Assembly (NCBI GenBank): GCA_038087015.1 | Contig: JASBNA010000005.1 | Coordinates: 1,984,001 to 2,048,000 of the forward strand | Source of the DNA: Cerrena zonata | Lineage: Eukaryota > Basidiomycota > Agaricomycetes > Polyporales > Cerrenaceae | DNA length: 64,000 nt | Direction of reading: 5' to 3' | Part shown: one piece after another, positions 25,801 to 36,730 of the stretch | Numbering within the stretch: the first letter of the stretch is position 1 | Layout: each line of letters opens with the position of its first letter | Program-made: the position numbers and the translations under genes | The notes under the pieces: generated by a model | The model's database searches: none | Told to the model about the DNA's origin: nothing | What the model saw: only the letters and a program-made list of their open reading frames with translations

Positions 25801-28800
25801 ACCGGTGCTACTATCATTCAGATGGCACGACAACTTGTAGAGCAAATCGGGCGTCCTCTCGAACTGGATACTGATGGTATCTGGTGTATGCTCCCCGGCA
25901 TCTTTCCCGAGAACTTCAAGTTCAAGTTGAAAAATGGCAAAACCATTTTCTTCTCGTATCCATGTACCATGCTCAACCACCTCGTCCACGCTCAATTCAC
26001 CAATCACCAGTACCACGATATGGACCCCGAAACTGGCGAGTATCATGTGCACAGCGAGAACTCGATTTTCTTCGAGCTGGACGGACCATACAAAGCCATG
26101 ATCTTGCCGTCTTCGAAGGAGGAAGATAAGCTGCTGAAGAAACGTTATGCAGTATTTAACGAGGATGGGTCTCTAGCCGAACTAAAGGGTTTCGAAGTGA
26201 AGCGAAGAGGTGAACTACAGCTCATCAAGATTTTCCAGTCACAAATTTTCGAGAAATTCCTCCTGGGCGATACTACCGAGGAGTGTTACGCTGCGGTAGC
26301 AAAGGTTGCGGATCGCTGGCTTGACGTTCTCTTTTCCAGGGCCCATGAGTTTAGCGACGAAGAACTGGTCGAGCTGATCGCTGAAAATCGAAGTATGTCC
26401 AAGACGTTATCGGAATATGGTGGCCAGAAGTCTACATCAATCAGTACCGCTAAGCGTCTCGCCGAGTTCCTAGGTGACCAAATGGTGAAGGACAAGGGTC
26501 TCGCTTGCAAATTCATCATCTCTGCCAAACCTATAGGTGCACCTGTTACCGAACGAGCTGTTCCAGTCGCCATCTTTTCTTCCGATGAACACGTGAAACG
26601 AACCTACCTTCGCAAATGGCTAAAGGACAACGGCCTGACCGAATTCGACCTCCGGTCCATTCTAGATTGGGATTACTATATTGAACGTCTAGGTTCTGTT
26701 ATTCAGAAACTGATCACTATCCCCGCCGCAATGCAGAAAGTTAACAACCCTGTTCCAAGAATCCGACATCCAGATTGGTTGCATAGGAGAGTTATGGCCC
26801 TAGAGGACAAGTTCCATCAGCACAAGGTCACGGACTTCTTCCGGAAAATGACTGTAGAAGAAGAGAGTCAGGCTAACGAACCAGCTCCTATGGACGTCGA
26901 GGACTTTGGAGAGACCACACACAAGAACCCACTTCGACCACGAGTCGCGGTCATTCGAAAGAAAGATCGCAAGCAGTCTGAAAAAGCTGCTAATGAGCCA
27001 GAATCGCGACGTACTGGGGTAGATCCTAAAGCCAATTATTCAAAGTGGCTACGAGCGATCCGTCCTCGATGGAGACAAGCATTGGCTAATAACGGCACGG
27101 GTGACAATCTCGTTGTCCCGTCTATTTTCAAGGGTGTCCGTACAAAGACCGTTACTAATCGCTGGGATGTTATACAGATACGACCTACCCGAACGCCTGG
27201 TCGATTCATCATGTGGATTTCAGTTGACGGAGCATTGACCCCCATCCCCTTACGCGTTCCCCGCGAATTCTATCTTCACCATCGAACCCCTCCCAAAAAT
27301 GACCGTTTCAATACTGAGCTGTACAGTGTAGAGAAGGTTGTTCGACATCTACCTCGAGACACACCCTGCATCAATCTACACAAAGTATCTGTGAAGGAAG
27401 ATATCTACATCCAAGGTCGTGAACATTTTATCGACTTGACAAACGATCCCAACGTAGATGGTGTATACGAAACTCAGGTGAGCATAGTCCACACCTCCTA
27501 CTTCATACCTTAGCTAATATACGTTAGATCCCCTTAATTACTCGAGCGCTGCTCAAACTCGGGAAGGCCTGCCTTCATGAGGTACATGGCCTTACCTTGA
27601 ATCGAGCTGAATCCACCGGTTTCGATTTACATCAACTGGATCGTGCCACTTCCCATTCCTCTCGGTATAAATACTTGGACGAGGGTCGATCGGGAAAGTA
27701 CATCTTCCTGTATCATGCTTGCTCGACTAATACAGCTGTACATGTATTCGCAATCTTCCTTCCACAGGGCGCAGTTCGACTTCACATCGTAGACCCTGCT
27801 ACTCGCCGTCAGCCTATCATTCGTTTATCCGAAACTTACCAAGATCTTCACGAGAAGAAGCTCCGGTCTTCGGGGAAGAATATCTCCGTCGATTACCCTT
27901 CCTCACACGACTTCTCATCTACGTATCATGCCAACGATGCAACCGCACTGAAGGCTATCTCCCGTGAACTCGGCCTTATAGAGAATCAGTCGTTCATGGT
28001 AGTCATCTCATCCATGAAAGACTCGACCTACTTTGAGTCACAGATTCCTAAGCTAGCGAAGTTCCCGGTTTTGTCAATGCCGAAGACTCGTGCTCCGCAC
28101 TCTCTAGATGTCTTCCCTTGGCAACCTGCAGTTGCGCAGAAAATGATTGGTCGCTATCTTGCCATGGGCAATTGGCTAGACCGTACAGTAGCTCTGGCAG
28201 ACTACTATGATGTCCCCCTTGGTCATATCGAAGGTGACCAACCCCTTCTGTTGGCCGACCTTGACTTTGCACGAAGACTCACCAACCAGGATGTCGTCCT
28301 ATGGTGGTCACCCGGCGATCTTCCAGACCTTGGTGGCATCGAATATGACAGGAGACCGACAGAAGAATTACCTAAAACCGAGTTTATGTCACCTGGGTGC
28401 TACTCCAATGTGTGCCTTGAATTCACTGTTCGGAACCTGGCCGTGAACGCTGTCCTGCATTCAGTTATCCTGAATGAATTGGAAGGCAGCGGTGGTGCCA
28501 CCGCATTCGACTCTTCTCGAACCCTGGACGAATATGCGGGCCCAGATGTTCAACGAGATTTGACTCTCGGAGAATCCAGCATGTCACCCATGGTATTCTC
28601 AGTTCTGAAGAACATGGTCAAGACGTGGCTGATAGACAAGATCCAAGGCAACTTCGAGAGCCCAGCATCAGTCACTGTCGATCACTTTTGGCGGTGGATT
28701 AGCTCAACCTCATCTAACTTATACGACCCAAGCATCCATCGATTTATCCATGGACTAATGCGCAAGACCTTCATTCAAATGCTGGCCGAATTCAAACGTT

Positions 28801-30012
28801 TAGGATCCCACGTTGTCTATGCAGACCTCAGCCGTATCCTTCTGGTCACTTCCAAACCCCCTGGAACAGCACACGCATATGCCACTTACATCACCACTGC
28901 AGTCACCTCTCATGAACTCTTCCAACACGTCTATCTCAGTACCGAACGTTTTTATGACTTCTTGCTCTTCATGGACGAGGCTAATCTTGGTGGTGTCGTC
29001 TGTGAGGACCCACTTGCGTTGGAGATGCCGGAGGAGCTTAGCATCGAGATGCGGTGGAATATAGAAACTTTCCTTCCCCCAGCGATTCAAAAGGACTTCC
29101 GAAATGTCCTTCGCTTCTACCTCGTGGAATTCTTCAGGGCTCGTCAAAAAAGTTCAGACGGACAACGTATGCCTTTACGAGTCTTGCAAAATGGCGCTCC
29201 AGACGCTACGCAAAGAGACGCAGCGAAAACGAAGGAACTGGAGGTCACCCGAGAATTCATTTCCCGTCGTCTTACTCGCAAGATGCTCAAAGTGATCGGA
29301 AGTATCCTAGAAAAACATCGTTCGGCTATGATGGACGAAGACGAGTTAGCCAAATGGGAGTTCCCACAACTACCTGGATCACATCTCGAAATGTCAAATC
29401 CTGTTCTGGAATTTGTCAAATTTGCGTGTGCAGTCTTTGCGCTATCCAAAGAATACCAGATCGAGGTTGGGCTACTCAAGCGTAATTTGCTGGAACTCGT
29501 GGGTGTCAGAGAATTCGCCAATGCTGCCACCTTCCATAACCCTTGCGAGCCTCTGAAGCTCTCCAATGTTCCCTGCCGACACTGCGACGGACTTCGCGAT
29601 TTCGACCTATGCCGAGACCCGGAACTACTACCTAATAATAGGGATGTCCATGCCCGATGGACGTGTTCGAATTGTGGCGGGGTATACGATCGTACCATGA
29701 TTGAGTTCTCTCTTATGGAAAGAGTCAACGAACTGGAACTCAGATCCGCTCAGCAAGATCTACGCTGCGGCAAGTGCAAACAGGTTCAGTCCGATAACAT
29801 CTCGCGTCACTGCCAATGCTCTGGAAATTATCAGCTCACTGTGGCCAAGCCGGACATTCGACGTAAACTGAAGACGATTGTATCCGTTGCTGAAGTGCAC
29901 AATCTGCATCGTCTCAAGGTCAGTAGTATTTATCACCGTATTTTCCGTGTTATTCAAGATACTTATTGATATGTAGGAATGTGCTGAGACCATGTTCGCC
30001 AATTGGGGCTAA
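22882..30012 (+). CDS. POL2: DNA polymerase epsilon catalytic subunit
   Basis: This is the leading-strand replicative polymerase. Nine exons keep frame (22882-23157, 23209-23334, 23386-24108, 24159-24475, 24532-24712, 24761-24946, 24994-27477, 27528-29918, 29977-30012) and give 2239 residues, the normal length. The order is a Gly/Arg-rich N-terminal tail, then the proofreading exonuclease with Exo I YDIETT, Exo [10 protein letters not shown] and Exo III YSVSDA. Polymerase motif A is DVAAMYPNI, motif B is [15 protein letters not shown] and motif C is ELDTDGIW. The inactive second polymerase half follows. C-terminal CysA (CRHC..CSNC) and CysB (CGKC..CQC) clusters bind zinc or Fe-S and the Dpb2 subunit. 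All catalytic acids seen are intact, so both activities should work. The start is the only ATG that fits. Confidence 0.97.
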
Positions 30013-30453
30013 GGTCCTAACGCTATCCGCTAGAGCTTTCTATTTGTATCATGCTTTTATCCAAGTCTTCGCTTTCAGGTTTTTTTTTTTTTTGCACAAC
30101 GTAATTTATTCGTGCCAGCAATGATCCTCCTTGTTTGTAATACAACTGTACGGCTATGTTTGATAATATGTACTCAAGTAATCCTCATGGAAGTGGAATA
30201 ACACTTGCACTCTTCCCAGTGAACGATGTCTGCGATGAGAATTGGGGTTAGTTTAGAACTTTATCTTAGGTGAGCAGAAATGTCGTAAGTCTATCGAATT
30301 GAAGACATGAGATATGTTCTGGTATTCGGAAACAGATACCCCTTCTATTGCTGCAATCAGCTATTCTCTGCAAAGGATAGGCTCTTATAAAAGCACCTAG
30401 AGTCAAGGGGTGTTAGTCCGACAAACCAAATACTTTACCAACTTCAATCATCA
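30013..30453. other. Gap with poly-T tract
   Basis: It contains a T homopolymer of about 15 at 30080-30095 shortly after the POL2 stop, and the promoter of the next gene with a TATAAAA-like element near 30387. No gene is seen. Confidence 0.5.
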
Positions 30454-31536
30454 ATGGCCGACAAGTTCTCCAAACTCTTCATTGTCCTCGGTGTCTTCAC
30501 GATGACCGCAGTCGCGTTGTGCCCTAGCTCATGGTGGCCTGGACGGTAAGCACAACATATTCAGTTATGACCGAGCTGTTGTGTCATCGGGGAGAGTGCT
30601 TCCTACAGCTTCGTGGACCAGGCCATTGGATACGGTATTGCCAATGAAGGCGTTCAAGACATCGCTAAAGCTTCCAACAACCTCGCCAATTGCGACCTCA
30701 GTCCCGGTACGATTCGACCCTGTGGAGAATGCGGTAAGCCTTGTTCGTTCTGCTTAAACAGTGATATGTAGTAAATTAATATGGTCATAGTCAAACTTAC
30801 CAATCCCCAGGGTAAAGAATGCGTCTTTGACGCTATCAATCTGAAATGTGTCGATTGGCCTACCAAGATAACAAACGATTTTATTACCAAGAAAAACACG
30901 GACAGATGCCCTACCCTGGAGCAGATTATTGATGTAAGAATCACGTTCTATAGAAGAAATTTCACTTACTGTCTTAATTCGGGATAGATGAAACCTAGCC
31001 AAGTTGACCTCGATGCTGCTCACAAAGAGTGGGATAATATCAAGAAGCATGTCCTGGATGGAGATGCTACCGACAACACTACGGGTAGACACCTCTTTAC
31101 AACCTGGCAAACGGTTCACAAAGGAGAATCCGGAATCTGTCGTACAAGAACCAATCTCTGCTCGTTCATGGTGAGCCGAAACTGACGAAGATCAAAGCGA
31201 AATGATCCTTACTATGTTATACAGCGTGACAAGCCTGTCCACAAGAATCTGTGGGATGATCGTCCTCGTGACGAAAAGGCCCAGAACAGGTACACCAAAG
31301 AGCACGTTGCAGATATCTGTATCGGAGCGATCCTTCTCCATCGCAAAACTCCTGGAACGAACCCACTCTCGGTATCTATACAAACAGGGGCGAACGGCCC
31401 TATTTGCGTCAGCCATCGTACTGGGGGGTCTTGCTATCCCAATGGAATCCATGGAAGCCATGCTGATTTGGGCACTGAGTGCAAGGAGGGTACTGGAGAC
31501 GGGGAGATGGACGATACAGTTAAGGAAACATTGTAG
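30454..31536 (+). CDS. Secreted cysteine-rich protein, unknown function (copy 3)
   Basis: Five exons (30454-30545, 30609-30733, 30791-30933, 30988-31170, 31225-31536) encode 284 residues. The start MADKFSKLFIVLGVF is a signal peptide followed by CPSSWWPGR. The body aligns throughout with the protein at 8389-9507: KECVFDAINLKC, DRCPTLEQI, TGRHLFTTWQ, NLCSFM, VADICIGAILLH and CVSHRTGGSCYPNGIH. Exons 3 and 4 have exactly the same lengths as in that gene, and intron phases match, so the two are paralogues. It has diverged clearly in sequence, unlike the recent 12-kb copy. Function is not recognised; a conserved extracellular fold held by disulphides is likely. Confidence 0.85.
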
Positions 31537-32286
31537 TCACGATTCTGAGATGAGGCTACTTGGTACGGTGACTGAGACATATTGAGGGTATGTAGGTGGT
31601 AGGAATTTGTACAGACATCGCGAGGATTCCTAGTGGACGAGAATCAGTATTGTTGTACTTACGTGCATGCATGCAGTGAGTAGTCCGTTTAGGGATGTGA
31701 TTCATGCGACTTGGATTCAGATCCGCGGATCATCAGCTACCAACTTGAATGTCTACGGAGGTCGACAGACTCACAGTCGACTCACAGTCATAATATTACA
31801 GGAATCCGCCTGCTATAGTGAAGCTAGAGAACAACTTAACTTGAAAGAATCAATTTATTGTAATTGAGCCCCAGTGCCAGTGGTTCAAGTTGAAGTTGTA
31901 GACAGGATCTTATCTTATCTCGGTCAGAGTCGGTATATATTTGCAATTGGTCTTACATAACCGGTCTTGACAACGCCACTTGTAAGATGCCCAGCTAAAA
32001 GAACATACCAACGATGTCCGACTCTTTTACTAGCTTGCTCAGATCCTTGTACAACATAATATTTATCATACAACTACACTGAGACCAGCAGGATAATTCT
32101 TCAACGGGACCTCATCATCACAAGTCGTTACAGTACGGTAAGAATAACATAAAATGGCAGAGGTATCGGTACCGTGCAAGCAGCACCCACCAAAACATCA
32201 TATAAAAAGACGTCGAACCAAGCGAAAGCTGAATTTATGAAAACAGAAGAACGAAAAAAAAACCAACAGAGAACGGGTCTGGAAAA
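31537..32286. other. Intergenic region between tail-to-tail genes
   Basis: This lies between the stop codons of a plus- and a minus-strand gene. A small imperfect repeat around GACTCACAGTC occurs near 31768-31788. Nothing else is seen. Confidence 0.4.
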
Positions 32287-35087
32287 CTAAAAGTCCTCTT
32301 CTTCCTCCCTTACAGAGCCTCCCGCAAACCCTGGCCACTTCTTACCATCGACCCATGGTTCATCCATACTTGGTCTCGGCTTGAAACTTTCCCTTCGCAT
32401 CCTCGAAGCTTTCCTTGCTGCGCCAGCGGTACCATTAGCATTAGCAACGGCTCCATAAACGCGAATACCTCCTGCTGAAGTACTTCGTTGAGTCTGAGGG
32501 TATGGATGATAACTATGTGAATGATGATTCAATTGAGTAGTGGGCACTCGTCCATGCCCCTAGTACATGGTGTTGTGTACCAGGTTTAGGAACGGGCATA
32601 GCGAGAGGAACGGGTCGAGGGAGGGAAGAAGTCGTAGGGGTCTTTCCAGGTATCTTGGATGGCGAGGCGGGTCGTTGGCTGGGTATTCGAGTGCCTGTAG
32701 GAACCGGAGGGACGTTATTGTGTGATGAAGTTGACTCTCCAAGGCGGGGCCGCTTACTTGATGCTGATCGCGACATACTCGAACTAGGACGGATGGCAGG
32801 AGTGACAGCGTCAGACTTGCTATTACTACGCGTTCGAGTCGTCCCGTGTCCGTGACTAGTCGAAGGTGCGTATGAAGGTGTTTTTGCTCGTGGAGGTGCA
32901 GAGCTTCCTCGACTGGGCGGTTTGGATCGTCGGCCATTGGCATTGGTGCTGTTTTCCTTTTCGGACACGACACCGACCGTCTCTTGGAGGATGCGAAGAA
33001 TACTTTGACTGTGGACGAGGAAAGTTCGTCCTGTCTCAGCTTCCCAAGCTGGGATGGAGATGAGTAGATCTTGCTCGAGCTAGTCAATTACCGAATTAGT
33101 CGCAATCCTTCTGATATCACTCTTTATCGAGTACTCACCCGTGGCTTCTCCTTCTGAACTCTCTTTCGCATCTTCTCTTCCCTCAACAGTCTTCCGGGAT
33201 CTCGTGGACCTCTCCCAAGGAGACGGCTCTGATCAGCCGCGGCAGCAGCCAACTCTTTCTGGTCTTCGCAAATCTCAAAGTACTTCTTAATGCTATTAAG
33301 AAGCGGTCCTTTGAGTTTGCGTTCCTCTTTCAAGCGGCGGATCTCTTCTTCATGAATGGAGAGCAACTCCTCCGTATGCTCATCTATAAATTTAAAATTA
33401 GGAATAGGGTAATAAGTAAGCGTAATGATTAGCTTACCATCTGCGAAAGGCGCAAAGTCAGCCTTCTCATCTTCACCGACCATCAAGTCATCCCACAGTC
33501 TCCGAATCTCGTCCCTCGCATTCTCCACAAACGTACTCATCTTCTCCCTCTTCAACTCCAACATCCTCTCCAACTCCTCTTCATACGCTCTAATGGTTTC
33601 GTCCGTACTTCCCCTTTGCGACTCAACAAAGGCGTCCATATCTTCATCCTGCACGCCCAACCGACGCCACAGAGCTTCAAGTTGATCATACATAGCTTGG
33701 ATATGCGATTCCCGTCGTCTCTTGATATCTTCAAGTGCAGATCGTTTATTCTCTGCCCATGACAGGAGACCGGGAGTAGGTTCGATCCCTTCCAGACCGA
33801 ATATTGGAGTGTTCGATTGTGCCATCTCTTCATCTGTTAACTCTTCGAGACGGAGAACAAAGCGAGCAAATACGCGTTCATATTCCATTTCAGAGACAGT
33901 CGGAGATTCTTCTGATAGAGATGATGCGGCGGTGAGGAGGAACGGGGTGACGGATTTGATGCGGGTTTGAGGGGTCGGTGTCGCGAGTGTCGAGCTTGAG
34001 AGGAACGGGTCGGAGGTGCTGCTCGAGTGGGATGTTCGGGAACTACATGAGGATGTCGAGCGTTGGAATGATGGGATGCCGAGTGTTGAGGAGGATGCAG
34101 AGGTGAGATCGTCTATCGGTGGATGGGGTATTCCTAGTTCGGTATGGAGCCAGTCAATCTGGACGAGGGTGTCTGAAAGTTGTGTTAGTCGTTTCGTCTA
34201 CGAGAAATATAGTTTTCAGTATTTTTCCGAGATCAAAGGTAGTCATTGTAGAAACTCACTACTTCGCCCTTCCCACGAACGAGTTCTTTCTCTAATCGAG
34301 AGAAACGTTCGGGGGAAACATCGCGATTGGAATCGGGGTCGTAGTCAGGTTCACCAGCTACTGGTGTGGGATCGAGGATATCTGAAGGGAAAAAGTCGGG
34401 GCCAAGGGTACGAGAAAGTGTCGCCAATCGGCTTGTTATTGTAAGTAGCTGTTCGAGCTTTGTGTGGTATAGCTAGATGTTCGAAAATGGGTCAGCATTC
34501 AACGCGGTCGCTTTAAAGTCAAAGTATATGCATATAACAGATTATCGTAACCGTCGGAGTGGCGCAACTAGCTTACTTGTGACGCTGAAACGTGTTACGT
34601 TGAAGTAGCTTCTTCCCGTACATCCACGACAATAAAAAGTCTACACCCGCACCACACTCATACTTCCTTCCATAAACCATCGAAGCAAAACTCAAAAACT
34701 CACCTGTCTCAGTTTTTCCTGAAACTCCGTAATCATCTCAAACCTCTTCGGCAACACCTGTTCCTTCCTGACCTCCCCCACACTCCCCGGAGCGGCCTTG
34801 ACATGTCCCCCGAGTGCTTTACTATATCTCACACATTCTTCTTCCACTTCACCACATTTCGCCATCCATTCGTCTACCTGTTTTCTCCGTGTATCGATTT
34901 GCTCTTCCACACATTGCGTGAGCTGCTGCTGGAGCGTCTGGAGGTCGTCTGCGAGGGCGGTGGCCGGAAGTCCGAGTTGCGCGTGGAGAGTGGGGAGAAG
35001 TTGTGTCTGGGATTGCAAGTGACTATGGAGCGAGTTGAGCAGCGAGGTTATCGTCGTCGTCGACATGGCCGTCGTTATGAAAGACAC
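32287..35087 (-). CDS. Microtubule bundling protein Ase1/PRC1/MAP65
   Basis: This protein crosslinks antiparallel microtubules in the spindle midzone. Several exons read from about 35087 down to 32287. The N-terminal third is helical and Gln/Glu-rich (dimerisation rod). The conserved spectrin-like microtubule-binding region includes PTPGLLSWAENKRSALEDIKRRR-type helices, LWRRLGV, and the family signature LNSIKKYFEICEDQKEL plus RDPGRLLREEK. The C-terminal part is basic, Ser/Pro-rich and disordered, the usual target of mitotic kinases. The start could be the first ATG (MSFITTAMS) or the second, a few codons later. Introns are about 50-70 bases; one near 33380-33440 separates FADG from DEHTEELL. 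Identification rests on the signature helices. Confidence 0.9.
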
Positions 35088-35289
35088 ATATGCTTCACCT
35101 GAAACTCAACCGCGTCGGCTAATGCACGCGACGCCTCATGTGACCGTACCTAACACGTGCCACACTCGCCCATATATGGTCTTTGGTATTTGTTTGGAGT
35201 AGGGTATGTGTGTTTTAGACAGAAGAAAGTACATAAGTTAACAGCGGAAACAAACAATGTACGTCTACCGGTACAACAAGCGAGTCTAC

Positions 35290-36232
35290 TTATTTCGCTT
35301 GTGACGTAGGGGACAGCGCGCCCATTACCGAACGTGCAAACAAGAGTAGTGCGACGAACACAAACACGAGAGCAATGACGAGGAGTGCGCTGAACTTGTA
35401 CCAGTAGAGTTCGGCAAGTTGTTCGAGGTACTTAATCATGACCTTTCCTGTCAGTTTCGATTCACCTTCCGCTCGGACACCAAACGAGAAGGGAACTTCG
35501 GCGATAGCGTCTGGGGGAATGTGGGCCTTGATGAGAAGGTCGAGTGCGATTTTGAATCCTTGCGAGTTAAGGCCACGAGCTTTAAGGAACTAGACAGAAA
35601 TGTTAGAATCTCGTAACACATCGCAGCAGAGAAAAATCAAGACATACAGCTTCTTTCCGGATACCAAAGAATCCGGACATGGGATCACTAGCAGTGGTCA
35701 ACGGGAGGGCCAATACTCGTGCACCAGAAGAGATAATTCGTCTGTGGACAGGCCAATCCTTGTCCATCTCGACACCCTTCGCATAACGTGTTCCGAGAAC
35801 GAACGTCGAAGACGGTGACATGGATGCAAGCATGGTAGGGACGTATTCAGGGGGATGCTATGAACACCAACGTACATTCAATAAACATAACATATAACTG
35901 AGAAGATGACTCACTTGTAAATCAGCATCCATACACAACATATTGTCTCCCAACGCCTCCTGGAATCCTCTCACAACCGCACTACTCAAACCCCTCTCTG
36001 TAGTCCTCACAATAATGCGAACGTTGTACCCCTCCCGCTGAAGTCCCTGTACATTCTCTACAGATCCGTCGCGGCTGTTATCATCCACAATGATGATTTC
36101 CACTTGGTCTGGAGGAACGGGAGAGTCGACACGTCGAAGAGCAGTAAAGATACGTGTGACGAGAGGTCGAATGTTTCCGTTCTCCTTATATGCGGGAACG
36201 ATGACAGGAATAGTGAATCGGTGTTCGGCCAG
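35290..36232 (-). CDS. DPM1: Dolichol-phosphate mannosyltransferase
   Basis: It makes dolichol-phosphate-mannose at the ER for N-glycans, O-mannosylation and GPI anchors. The GT-A domain begins TIPVIVPAYKENGNIRPL, continues with EIIIVDDNSRDGS, then the metal-binding MDADLQHPPE spanning an intron, the DPMSGFFGIRK block, and FKIALDLL. A C-terminal hydrophobic segment, LLVIALVFVFVALLLFA, would anchor it in the ER membrane, as in yeast Dpm1 and unlike the human soluble form. The C-terminal stop is at 35290. The frame is open to at least 36232, but I could not fix an in-frame ATG. An ATG at 36236 is out of frame, so either a short 5' exon exists or the frame is off there. Confidence 0.85.
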
Positions 36233-36464
36233 ACATGGTGAGTCGATCGTGTGTTTAGTTCTTTGAATGGGGAAAGGTGGTTATGTGCTGAGCGGAACTT
36301 CTTAAAGTTATCAATGCTCCGAAGGGTTTTGGAGTAAAAAGAGCGGCGAGATTTGACCTAAGTGTGCTTGACCTGGCACTGCAATGATGTGGCACGAAAG
36401 AAAGAGTAGTGGTAGCTATCACGTGTAAGCAATACACTTTGTGTTCTATTCCCAGTTAGATCTG

Positions 36465-36473
36465 TTACCGACA
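36465..36473 (+). repeat. Outer target-site duplication, left
   Basis: TTACCGACA directly precedes the element end TAGACTCGT and matches the nine bases at 56814-56822. Confidence 0.85.
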
Positions 36474-36486
36474 TAGACTCGTAAAA

Positions 36487-36565
36487 CCAGTCCACTCGCA
36501 AGCTGGACGCGCTTTCCTTTTGTGGATTCGGAGTTTGGAATGGCGCGAGCTTGCGAGCGGACTGG
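36487..36565. repeat. Subterminal hairpin in the left terminal repeat
   Basis: An 18-base arm at 36487-36504 (CCAGTCCACTCGCAAGCT) pairs with 36548-36565 with one mismatch and a loop of 43 bases. It begins 13 bases inside the element end. The mirror copy is at 56611-56689. Confidence 0.8.
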
Positions 36566-36730
36566 GCGAATTGGACACTGTTTTGGCGGGGTGCTCTTTG
36601 GCGCTCGTAAAAGTGTGGACTTAGTGAAATCAACGTTCACGCTCTTGGTGAGCACGATGGCCTTTACCTCGCAACCTACCCTACTCATAAGCAACATGTA
36701 CTTTACTCTATCATTACTATGAGGAAATGT

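Noticed and set aside
29144..29728. A 194-codon frame antisense to POL2
   Set aside because: It lies wholly within a conserved exon of DNA polymerase epsilon and shows no features of its own.
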